A stretch of DNA of 63,309 nucleotides from the NCBI RefSeq assembly GCF_017744435.1, contig NZ_JAGIBG010000031.1, forward strand, positions 3,040 through 66,348, written 5' to 3'. The notes beneath the pieces were generated by a model. That model searched no databases, was not told the DNA's origin, and saw only the letters and a list, made by a program, of their open reading frames with translations. The position numbers were made by a program, and so were the translations under genes. This document shows, in pieces, positions 1 through 7,504 of the stretch. The DNA is from Pseudomonas sp. (GTDB lineage: Bacteria > Pseudomonadota > Gammaproteobacteria > Pseudomonadales > Pseudomonadaceae). Numbering within the stretch: the stretch's first letter is position 1; each line of letters starts with the position of its first letter.

Positions 1-7
1 GTACAGC

Positions 8-23
8 TGGCCCACAAATTGCT
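8..23 (+). promoter_or_regulatory. sigma-54 promoter of nasA
   Basis: TGGCCC-ACAAA-TTGCT has GG at 9-10 and GC at 21-22, exactly the GG-N10-GC geometry of a -24/-12 promoter. It lies 17 bases upstream of the first leader hairpin, so transcription should start near position 34. The expected upstream NtrC enhancer would fall outside the window. Confidence 0.72.
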
Positions 24-39
24 GACTGACTGCTATCCA

Positions 40-129
40 GGGCTATCAACGTCGACAGCCCCAACACCCACGACAAAGGCGCCGTGTTGCCCCGCTTGCC
101 ATGCAAGCCCGGGCAGCCGGCGCCTTTTT
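40..129 (+). promoter_or_regulatory. nasA leader: two-hairpin ANTAR antiterminator and terminator
   Basis: Hairpin P1 pairs GGGCTATC (40-47) with GACAGCCC (54-61) around the hexaloop AACGTC, with one A-C mismatch. Hairpin P2 pairs CACGAC (69-74) with GCCGTG (81-86) around the hexaloop AAAGGC, also with one mismatch. Both loops carry A at position 1 and G at position 4, the hallmark of RNAs bound by ANTAR antiterminators such as NasT. P2 shares bases with the 5' arm of an intrinsic terminator (GGCGCCG 78-84 with CGGCGCC 118-124, inner stem 94-108, then TTTTT 125-129), so the two folds exclude each other. The inferred effect is that NasT stabilises P1/P2 when nitrate or nitrite is present and lets polymerase reach nasA. 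Confidence 0.75.
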
Positions 130-154
130 GCGTTCCTGAAAGGGGAGACCGCCC

Positions 155-3100
155 ATGACCACCCGCGAAGTACGCAGCGTCTGCCCCTACTGTGGCGTTG
201 GTTGCGGCATCGTCATGAGCATCAAGGACGGCAAGGTCAGCAAGACCAGCGGCGACAAGCAGCACCCGAGCAACTTCGGCCGCCTGTGCACCAAGGGCCT
301 CACCGCGCATCTGCCCCTGACCGCCGCCGGGCGCATGGAGGACGCCTACCTGCGCCAGCAACGCAGTCAGCAGCCGGCGCGCAGCAACCTGGACCAGGCC
401 ATTGCCCAGGCCGGCGAGCGCCTGCGCGGCATCATCGACCAGCACGGTGCGGACGCCGTGGCGCTGTATGTGTCCGGGCAGATGTCGCTGGAAGCCCAGT
501 ACCTGGCCAACAAGCTGGCCAAGGGTTTTATCCGCACCCGGCATATCGAGTCCAACTCGCGGCTGTGCATGGCCAGTGCCGGCAGTGGCTACAAGCTGTC
601 GCTCGGCGCCGACGGCCCGCCCGGCAGCTACCAGGATTTCGACCGCGCCGAGGTGTTCCTGGTGATCGGCGCGAACATGGCCGACTGCCACCCGATCCTG
701 TTCCTGCGCCTGCTCGACCGGGTCAAAGCCGGCGCCAGACTGATCGTCGTCGACCCACGGCGCACCGCCACGGCCGACAAGGCCGACCTGTTCTTGCAGG
801 TGCGCCCCGGCACTGACATGGCCCTGCTCAACGGCCTGCTGTATCTGCTGCACCACAACGGCCACACCGACCCATCCTTCATCGCCCGTCACACCGAAGG
901 TTGGGACGAACTGCCGGCCTTCCTCGACGATTACACCCCGGAGCGCGTGGCCGCCATTACCGGTTTGAGTGAAGCCGACATCCGCCAGGCAGCGGAATGG
1001 ATCGGCACTGCCGGGGAGTGGATGAGCTGCTGGACCATGGGCCTCAACCAGAGTGTCCACGGCACCTGGCACAGCAACGCCCTGTGCAACCTGCACCTGG
1101 CCACCGGCGCCATCTGCCGCCCCGGCAGCGGGCCGTTTTCCCTGACCGGTCAGCCCAATGCCATGGGTGGCCGCGAGATGGGCTACATGGGCCCGGGCCT
1201 GCCGGGCCAGCGTTCGGCGCTGGTGGCGGCTGACCGTACCTTCGTCGAGGAACAATGGCGCCTGCAACCGGGCAGCCTGCGCAGCGAAGGCGGTGAGGGC
1301 ACGATCGCGCTGTTCGAGCAGATGAAGGCCGGGGAAGTGAAAGCCTGCTGGGTGATCTGTAGCAACCCGGTGGCCAGTGTGGCTAACCGTCAACAAGTGA
1401 TCGATGGCCTGCGCCAGGCAGAGCTGGTGATCACCCAGGACGCCTTTCTCGACACCGAGACCAACCGCTACGCCGATATCCTCCTGCCCGCCGCACTGTG
1501 GGCAGAAGCCGAGGGCGTGATGATCAACAGCGAACGCAACCTGACGCTGATGCCACATGCGGTCCAGGCCCCGGGCCAAAGCCTGGCGGATTGGCAGATC
1601 ATCGCCCGGGTCGCCTGCGCCATGGGCTACGCCGAGGCCTTCGATTACCCCGACGCCGAGGCGGTGTACGACGAGATCCGGCGCTTCTGGAACCCGGCAA
1701 CCGGCTACGACCTGCGCGGCATCGGTTATGAACAATTGCGCCAAGGCCCACGGCAATGGCCCTGCGCGCCGGGTCGCGAAAATGACCGCAGTCCGCTGCG
1801 TTACCTGAACGACGGCAGCAGCCAACCCCTGTTGCGCGATGCCGAGGGCCATGCGCCTGCCCTGGCGTTCCCCACCGCCAGCGGCAAGGCGCGCTTCTTC
1901 GCCCGGCCCTGGCTATCGGCGCCCGAGCTGCCAGATGCCGACTACCCGCTGGTGCTCAACACCGGCCGCGTGCAGCACCAGTGGCACACCCTGACCAAGA
2001 CCGGCAAGGTGCCGGCGTTGAACAAGCTGGAGCCTGGGCCCTTCGTTGAAATCCACCCTGATGATGCTGCCCGCCTGGGCATCGCCGACAAGGATCAGGT
2101 TGCCATTCGCTCACGTCGCGGCCAGGCCGTGTTGCCGGCGCGCATCAGCGACCGGGTCATGCCCGGCAACTGCTTTGCGCCATTCCACTGGAATGACCTG
2201 ATCGGCGAGCAGTTGGCGATCAATGCCGTCACCTGCGATGCCGTCGACCCGCTGTCGCTGCAGCCGGCGTTCAAACATTGCGCGGTGGCGCTGGAACGGG
2301 TCGCCGGCGAGCGCATCGATGCCCTTGAACTGAACACTGCGATTCCGGAGCCTGCCCGCATGCCGACCGCGACCCTGTCCCGCCTGCTTGGCCTGGACAC
2401 TCTGCCAGCTCCGGTGCTGGCCGATGACGAGCGTCACTACCTGCAGGGCTTCCTGCTTGGCCTCGACCAGGCGCGTGCCGAGGGCGTACCCAGCCTGCCG
2501 GCCAGCGCGCCGTTGGCTGCTTCGCGGCGGCTGTTCGTCGATGGTTTGCTGGCGGGGTTGTTTGCGCAGCCAGCCGTCGCCCCGGCCATTGCCGCGCCGC
2601 GCCACCAGGTGCTGTGGGCTTCGCAGACGGGCAATGGCGAGGCGCTTGCCGAGCGTTGTGCCGCGCACCTGCGCGGCGCGGGTCTGGAGGTACAGCTCAG
2701 CTGCATGGAGGCGGTCAGCCCCAGCCAGCTGCAAGGCGCCGCCAGTGTGGTGCTGATCACCAGCACCTTTGGCGACGGTGACGCGCCTGACAGCGCCACG
2801 GCGTTCTGGCAGGCGCTGCAAGGCGAGCAGGGCGCCTGCTGCGCGCAATTGCCATACGCCGTGCTGGCCTTGGGTGACTCCAGCTACGACCAGTTCTGTG
2901 GCTTTGGCCGCAAGCTCGACCAGCGCCTGGCCGAACTGGGAGGACGCCGCTTGCTGCAGCGGGTCGATTGCGAACCGGATTTCGATGAGGCCTTCACCGG
3001 TTGGCTCGAAGCCCTGCTGCCGGAGCTCGGCAGCGCAAGCTCACCAGCACCGCTCAGTGAACCTGCGCCAGTCGCGAGCTACAGCAGGCAGCAACCGTGG

Positions 3101-4165
3101 TCGGCCCCGCTGCTGGATAATCACCTGCTCAACGGCCCGGGCGCCAGCAAGGAAACCCGCCAGCTGGTATTCGACCTGTCGGGCAGCGGCTTCACCTATG
3201 CTGCTGGCGATGCCTTGGGCGTCTGGCCGCGCAACTGCCCGGCACTGGTCGAGGAGCTGCTGGCGCTGATGCGCCTCGATGGCCAGGTGTTGGTGGCGTT
3301 GAAGGGGCAGCCGGTGATGCCACTGGCCGAGGCCCTGGAAGCGCACTTGGAAATCGCCAAGGTCACCCCGCAGCAACTGCAGATGTTCAGCACGCATGCC
3401 GCCGACCTGCAGCGCCTGCTGCAACCCGAGTGCAAGGCCGAACTACAGGACTGGCTATGGGGGCGGCAGTTGGTCGACGTGCTGCGGGCGTTCCCTCAGC
3501 AGTTGCCGCTGGCCACCTGGCTCGAGCTGCTCAAGCCGCTGCAGCCGCGCCTGTATTCGATCAGTTCCAGCCCGCTGGCTCATCCCGATCAGGTTCATCT
3601 AACCGTTTCCACCGTGCGCTACGGCGTGCGCAAGGGCGTGTGCTCCACCTTCCTCGCCGATCGGGCGCAGGCGCTGAAGGTGTCGATCTATCCGCAGGTC
3701 TCGAAGCACTTCCGCCTGCCTGAGGACGACACGGTGCCAGTGATCATGGTCGGGCCCGGCACCGGCATCGCGCCGTTCCGGGCCTTCCTCGAAGAACGTG
3801 AGGCACGGGGTGCCAAAGGCGGTAACTGGCTGTTCTTCGGCGAGCAGTATGCGGCCACGGATTTCTATTATCAGGACCAGCTCGAGGCCTGGCAGGCGAG
3901 CGGGCATCTGCGCCTGGACACGGCGTTCTCGCGGGACCAGGCCGAGAAGTTCTATGTGCAGCAGCGCATGCTCGAACAGGGCGCGCAGTTGTGGCAGTGG
4001 TTGGAGGCGGGGGCGTACTTCTATGTGTGCGGTGATGCGCAGCGCATGGCCAAGGATGTGGATGCGGCGTTGCGTGAGGTCATAGCCGTGCACGGGGGTG
4101 TGGATGCCGATGCTTATGTCGAAGCGTTGAGCAAGGCCAAGCGGTATCGGCGGGATGTGTATTGA
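155..4165 (+). CDS. nasA: assimilatory nitrate reductase fused to a CysJ-like flavoprotein reductase
   Basis: This 1336-residue protein reduces nitrate to nitrite in the cytoplasm for nitrogen assimilation. Residues 1 to about 700 are a molybdopterin oxidoreductase with an N-terminal [4Fe-4S] site (C10, C13, C17, C45) and a C-terminal molydopterin dinucleotide binding domain. From about 815 there is a flavodoxin-like FMN domain (SQTGNGEA), then a FAD-binding domain (RLYSISSSP) and an NAD(P) domain (GPGTGIAPFRAF), as in sulfite reductase flavoprotein. The fusion should carry electrons from NAD(P)H to the Mo centre in one chain, replacing a separate NasC-type reductase. The ATG follows GGGGAG at 142-147 with 7-base spacing. 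Nitrite reductase nirBD follows as a separately controlled unit. Confidence 0.93.
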   Translation: MTTREVRSVCPYCGVGCGIVMSIKDGKVSKTSGDKQHPSNFGRLCTKGLTAHLPLTAAGRMEDAYLRQQRSQQPARSNLDQAIAQAGERLRGIIDQHGADAVALYVSGQMSLEAQYLANKLAKGFIRTRHIESNSRLCMASAGSGYKLSLGADGPPGSYQDFDRAEVFLVIGANMADCHPILFLRLLDRVKAGARLIVVDPRRTATADKADLFLQVRPGTDMALLNGLLYLLHHNGHTDPSFIARHTEGWDELPAFLDDYTPERVAAITGLSEADIRQAAEWIGTAGEWMSCWTMGLNQSVHGTWHSNALCNLHLATGAICRPGSGPFSLTGQPNAMGGREMGYMGPGLPGQRSALVAADRTFVEEQWRLQPGSLRSEGGEGTIALFEQMKAGEVKACWVICSNPVASVANRQQVIDGLRQAELVITQDAFLDTETNRYADILLPAALWAEAEGVMINSERNLTLMPHAVQAPGQSLADWQIIARVACAMGYAEAFDYPDAEAVYDEIRRFWNPATGYDLRGIGYEQLRQGPRQWPCAPGRENDRSPLRYLNDGSSQPLLRDAEGHAPALAFPTASGKARFFARPWLSAPELPDADYPLVLNTGRVQHQWHTLTKTGKVPALNKLEPGPFVEIHPDDAARLGIADKDQVAIRSRRGQAVLPARISDRVMPGNCFAPFHWNDLIGEQLAINAVTCDAVDPLSLQPAFKHCAVALERVAGERIDALELNTAIPEPARMPTATLSRLLGLDTLPAPVLADDERHYLQGFLLGLDQARAEGVPSLPASAPLAASRRLFVDGLLAGLFAQPAVAPAIAAPRHQVLWASQTGNGEALAERCAAHLRGAGLEVQLSCMEAVSPSQLQGAASVVLITSTFGDGDAPDSATAFWQALQGEQGACCAQLPYAVLALGDSSYDQFCGFGRKLDQRLAELGGRRLLQRVDCEPDFDEAFTGWLEALLPELGSASSPAPLSEPAPVASYSRQQPWSAPLLDNHLLNGPGASKETRQLVFDLSGSGFTYAAGDALGVWPRNCPALVEELLALMRLDGQVLVALKGQPVMPLAEALEAHLEIAKVTPQQLQMFSTHAADLQRLLQPECKAELQDWLWGRQLVDVLRAFPQQLPLATWLELLKPLQPRLYSISSSPLAHPDQVHLTVSTVRYGVRKGVCSTFLADRAQALKVSIYPQVSKHFRLPEDDTVPVIMVGPGTGIAPFRAFLEEREARGAKGGNWLFFGEQYAATDFYYQDQLEAWQASGHLRLDTAFSRDQAEKFYVQQRMLEQGAQLWQWLEAGAYFYVCGDAQRMAKDVDAALREVIAVHGGVDADAYVEALSKAKRYRRDVY

Positions 4166-4187
4166 TGTGCTCCAGGATGGTGAGTAG

Positions 4188-4204
4188 TGCACTTGAAATG
4201 TGCA
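4188..4204 (+). promoter_or_regulatory. NtrC enhancer site upstream of nirB
   Basis: TGCACTTGAAATGTGCA is TGCAC-N7-GTGCA with perfect dyad arms, matching the NtrC consensus TGCACCA-N3-TGGTGCA in its outer bases. It lies about 140 bp upstream of the sigma-54 promoter at 4328, a normal enhancer distance. A TGTGC half site at 4166-4170 may add a second weak dimer site. Confidence 0.65.
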
Positions 4205-4213
4205 TTGGTTGTG

Positions 4214-4311
4214 CCGGCTTCTTCGCGGGCAAGCCCGCTCCCACAGGTACTGTGCAGTGCTTGAGGGCAGTGGAGGCCCTTGTGGGAGCGGGTTTACCCG
4301 CGAAGAGGGCC
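4214..4311. repeat. REP pair (inward) between nasA and nirB
   Basis: Two 34-bp P. putida REP palindromes (core GCGGGCAAGCCCGC and a GGTTTACCC variant) stand as an inverted pair with their CTCCCACA tails facing each other. The pair lies between the NtrC site and the sigma-54 promoter of nirB, in the DNA that must loop for activation. Confidence 0.95.
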
Positions 4312-4327
4312 TTACAGGAAACAGGAT

Positions 4328-4343
4328 TGGCACAGTCCCTGCT
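4328..4343 (+). promoter_or_regulatory. sigma-54 promoter of nirBD
   Basis: TGGCAC-AGTCC-CTGCT has GG at 4329-4330 and GC at 4341-4342 with N10 spacing, a close match to the -24/-12 consensus. The predicted start near 4353 lies about 10 bases before the first leader hairpin, mirroring the arrangement at nasA. Confidence 0.78.
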
Positions 4344-4362
4344 TTATCCCTGATACAACAAA

Positions 4363-4453
4363 GCCCACTGATCAACGGCGATCAACCTGGGCCACCCACC
4401 GTGATGAATACAGGCAAAGGCGCCTGGAGCTTCGGCTCCAGGCGCTTTTTTTT
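4363..4453 (+). promoter_or_regulatory. nirB leader: two-hairpin ANTAR antiterminator and terminator
   Basis: P1 is TGATC (4369-4373), hexaloop AACGGC, GATCA (4380-4384), extended by GCCCA/TGGGC (4363-4367 with 4388-4392). P2 is CAGGC (4411-4415), hexaloop AAAGGC, GCCTG (4422-4426), with no mismatch. The loops carry A1 and G4, as in ANTAR-bound RNAs. P2 overlaps the 5' arm of a strong terminator: GCGCCTGGAGC (4420-4430), loop TTCG, an 11-bp complementary arm (4435-4445), then eight T (4446-4453). The ATG of nirB is only 16 bases beyond, so the terminator is an attenuator. NasT antitermination of nirBD is established in P. aeruginosa; applying it here is inference from this structure. Confidence 0.85.
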
Positions 4454-4469
4454 GATCGAGGATCGGCTT

Positions 4470-7019
4470 ATGAAGGCAACAGCGAGCGGGCAACGAGAGC
4501 GACTGGTCATCGTCGGCAACGGCATGGTCGGCCACCATTGTGTGGAGCAACTGGTCGAACGCGGCGCCCTCGAGCGCTTCGAGCTGCATGTGTTCGGTGA
4601 GGAGCGCCAACGTGCCTACGACCGCGTACACCTGTCGGAGTATTTTGCCGGCAGCTGTGCCGAGACCCTGGCCCTGTGTGGGCAGGATTACTACGGCAAC
4701 AGCGGCGTGCACCTGCACCTGGGCGAAGCGGTGCTGGAAATCGACCGTGAACGCTGCGAGGTGGTGACTGCCGAAGGCCGCTACGGCTATGACCATTTGG
4801 TCCTGGCCACGGGTTCCTACCCGTTCGTGCCGCCGATCGAAGGCTCCAGCGGCAACGCTCGCCTGGTCTACCGCACCCTCGACGACCTCGATGCCATTCG
4901 CGCCGCTGCCGGCCAGGCGCGCCGTGGCGTGGTGGTCGGTGGCGGCCTGCTCGGCCTGGAAGCCGCCAACGCTTTGAAGTCCCTCGGCCTGGAAGCGCAC
5001 GTGGTGGAGTTCGCCCCACGGCTGATGCCGGTGCAGCTGGACGGTGAGGGCGGCGCCGCGCTCAAGGCACAGATCGAAGCGTTGGGTGTGGGCGTGCACC
5101 TGTCGCGCGCCACCCAGTCGATCAGCGCAGGTGTTGCCTACCGCTACCGCATGAATTTCGACGGCGGCGAACACCTGGAAACCGACCTGATCGTGTTCTC
5201 TGCCGGTATCCGCCCACAGGATGCCCTCGGTCGAGCCTGCGGCCTGGAGATCGCTGCGCGGGGTGGCGTGGTGATCGACAACCACTGCCGCAGCAGCGAC
5301 CCACGCATCTTCGCCATCGGCGAATGCGCCTCGTGGAATGGCAGCGTGTTCGGCCTGGTCGCCCCGGGCTACAGCATGGCGCGCAATCTGGCTGCGCTGC
5401 TGACGGGCGAAGCTGCCAACGCATTCACCGGTGCCGACATGTCGACCAAGCTCAAGCTGCTGGGCGTGGATGTCGGCTCCATCGGCGATGCCCACGGGGC
5501 CACGCCGGGTTCGCGCAGCTACCGCTTCATCGACGAGGCCAGCAGCGCCTACCGCCGGCTGGTGGTGGATGCCAGCGGCAAGCACGTGCTTGGCGCCGTG
5601 CTGGTGGGCGACAACAGCTACTACGACACCTTGCTGCAGTACGCCCAGAACGGCATTACCCTGCCGGCCGACCCGGCAGCGCTGATCCTGCCGCAGAGTG
5701 GCGGTGCGCCTGCGCTCGGTGCCGACGCGCTGCCTGACAGCGCGACCATCTGTTCATGCCACAACGTCAGCAAGGGGGCAGTGTGTGCGGCCATCGACAG
5801 CGGTTGCGGCGACCTGGCCGCGGTCAAGAGCTGCACCAAGGCCGGCACCGGCTGTGGCGGTTGCGCGGCGCTGCTCAAGCAGGTGTTCGAGCACGAACTC
5901 ACCGCCCGTGGCGTGACCGTCGACAAAAGCCTGTGCGAACACTTTGCCTATACCCGTCAGGAGCTCTACGGGCTGGTACGGGTCGAGGGCATTCGCACCT
6001 TCAACGAATTGCTCGAACGCCACGGCAAGGGCTATGTCGGCTGCGACATCTGCAAGCCAGCGGTGGGCTCGATCCTCGCCTCGTGCTGGAACCAGCCGAT
6101 CATGGACCCGGCGCTGGTGCCGCTGCAGGACACCAACGACACCTTCATGGCCAACATGCAGAAGAACGGCACCTACTCGGTGGTGCCGCGCATCCCGGGT
6201 GGCGAGATCACCCCTGACAAGCTGATCGTGATCGGCCAGGTGGCGAAAAAGTACGACCTCTACACCAAGATCACCGGCGGCCAGCGCATCGACCTGTTCG
6301 GCGCCCAGCTGCACGAGCTGCCGCTGATCTGGGGCGAGCTGATCGCAGCCGGCTTCGAGACCGGCCACGCCTACGGCAAGTCGACGCGCACGGTGAAGTC
6401 GTGCGTGGGCAGCACCTGGTGCCGCTACGGCGTGCAGGACAGCGTCGCCATGGCCCTGCGCCTGGAAGACCGCTACAAGGGCCTGCGCAGCCCGCACAAG
6501 CTCAAGTTCGCCGTCTCCGGCTGCACCCGCGAGTGCGCCGAGGCGCAGAGCAAGGACATCGGCGTGATCGCCACCGACAAGGGCTGGAACCTGTATATCT
6601 GCGGCAACGGCGGCATGCGCCCGCGCCACGCCGAACTGTTCGCCACTGACCTGGACGACGAAACCCTGGTGCGCCTGATCGACCGCGTGCTGATGTTCTA
6701 CATCCGCACCGCCGACAAGCTGCAGCGCACCTCGGTCTGGCGTGAAAGCCTGGAAGGCGGCCTGGACTACCTCAAGCAGGTGATCCTCGACGACAGCCTG
6801 GGCCTGGCGGCCGAGCTGGAGGCGCAGATGCAGCATGTGGTCGACCAGTATGAATGCGAATGGGCCAATGCCCTCAACGACCCCGAGAAGCTCAAGCGCT
6901 TCCGCACCTTCGTCAACGACAAGCGCGCCGACCCGGACGTGCACTTCGTGCGCGAGCGCGAACAACGCCGGCCGGCTGCACCGCTGCACCTGATTCCAAC
7001 CGTCGAGGAGGCTGTCTGA
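4470..7019 (+). CDS. nirB: nitrite reductase [NAD(P)H] large subunit
   Basis: This protein reduces nitrite to ammonium in the cytoplasm using NAD(P)H, FAD, Fe-S and siroheme. In the 849 residues the order is an FAD site (VIVGNGMVGHH, about 10-20), an NAD site (GVVVGGGLLGLE, about 150), a BFD-like [2Fe-2S] module starting at CSCHNV (about 427) with CTKAGTGCGGC, and the nitrite/sulfite reductase half. The latter ends in the siroheme/[4Fe-4S] cysteines KSCVGSTWC (about 643) and SGCTRECAEA (about 683). The frame stays open upstream into the REP and leader, but the start at 4470 has GAGGA at 4458-4462 and gives the usual NirB length. It is coupled to nirD by a TGATG overlap. Confidence 0.97.
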   Translation: MKATASGQRERLVIVGNGMVGHHCVEQLVERGALERFELHVFGEERQRAYDRVHLSEYFAGSCAETLALCGQDYYGNSGVHLHLGEAVLEIDRERCEVVTAEGRYGYDHLVLATGSYPFVPPIEGSSGNARLVYRTLDDLDAIRAAAGQARRGVVVGGGLLGLEAANALKSLGLEAHVVEFAPRLMPVQLDGEGGAALKAQIEALGVGVHLSRATQSISAGVAYRYRMNFDGGEHLETDLIVFSAGIRPQDALGRACGLEIAARGGVVIDNHCRSSDPRIFAIGECASWNGSVFGLVAPGYSMARNLAALLTGEAANAFTGADMSTKLKLLGVDVGSIGDAHGATPGSRSYRFIDEASSAYRRLVVDASGKHVLGAVLVGDNSYYDTLLQYAQNGITLPADPAALILPQSGGAPALGADALPDSATICSCHNVSKGAVCAAIDSGCGDLAAVKSCTKAGTGCGGCAALLKQVFEHELTARGVTVDKSLCEHFAYTRQELYGLVRVEGIRTFNELLERHGKGYVGCDICKPAVGSILASCWNQPIMDPALVPLQDTNDTFMANMQKNGTYSVVPRIPGGEITPDKLIVIGQVAKKYDLYTKITGGQRIDLFGAQLHELPLIWGELIAAGFETGHAYGKSTRTVKSCVGSTWCRYGVQDSVAMALRLEDRYKGLRSPHKLKFAVSGCTRECAEAQSKDIGVIATDKGWNLYICGNGGMRPRHAELFATDLDDETLVRLIDRVLMFYIRTADKLQRTSVWRESLEGGLDYLKQVILDDSLGLAAELEAQMQHVVDQYECEWANALNDPEKLKRFRTFVNDKRADPDVHFVREREQRRPAAPLHLIPTVEEAV

Positions 7020-7381
7020 TGAACCATTCCAATGCTGCTGTGAAAGCCCAAGAGGCCTGGCGGGCGGTGTGCCAGGCCGATGATCTGGTGGCCGACTCTG
7101 GCGTGGTGGTGTGGCTTGAGGGCGCGCAGGTGGCATTGTTCTACCTGCCCGAACTGGAGCAGAGCCTGTACGCGGTGGACAACCGTGATCCGCGGTCGGG
7201 GGCCAATATCATCGGGCGTGGGCTGGTGGGTAGCCTGCAGGGGGAACTGGTGGTGGCGGCGCCGTTGTACAAGCAGCACTTCAGCCTGCAGAGCGGGGCA
7301 TGCCTGGAAGATGCCGGGCAGCGGCTGCGGGTGTGGCCGGTTCGGTTGAATGGCTCGGCGGTGGAGCTGGCGGTGGCCTGA
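7019..7381 (+). CDS. nirD: nitrite reductase [NAD(P)H] small subunit
   Basis: This 120-residue protein is the Rieske-fold small subunit that partners NirB. The Cys/His ligands of a true Rieske cluster are absent, as usual for NirD; the family motif NRDPRSGANIIGRGLVGSL and the ending KQHFSLQSGACLED are present. The ATG overlaps the nirB stop (TGATG), implying translational coupling and equal stoichiometry. No cobA or kinase-like gene follows, unlike the nirBD–PA1779–cobA order of P. aeruginosa. Confidence 0.95.
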   Translation: MNHSNAAVKAQEAWRAVCQADDLVADSGVVVWLEGAQVALFYLPELEQSLYAVDNRDPRSGANIIGRGLVGSLQGELVVAAPLYKQHFSLQSGACLEDAGQRLRVWPVRLNGSAVELAVA

Positions 7382-7390
7382 TAGATCGCA

Positions 7391-7437
7391 GGGGGGCGCT
7401 ATGCGCCCCTTTCGCGACACGAGGCCGCTCCTGCCCC
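7391..7437 (+). terminator. nirD terminator with degenerate REP
   Basis: GGGGCGC (7393-7399), loop TAT, GCGCCCC (7403-7409), then TTT form a short rho-independent terminator. The following CTTTCGCGACACGAGGCCGC resembles the REP subtype seen at 40341-40360, so this looks like a decayed single REP acting as the operon end. Confidence 0.55.
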
Positions 7438-7504
7438 GGGCAGTTGTGCCGCTTGCAGCGCGACCCGGATACGCCGCAGGTAGCGATGCGGTAAGCTTGC
7501 CGGC

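Noticed and set aside
4200..4469. N-terminal extension of NirB by 90 residues
   Set aside because: The extension translates the REP pair, the promoter and the leader hairpins. The start at 4470 has a ribosome site and begins the FAD domain.
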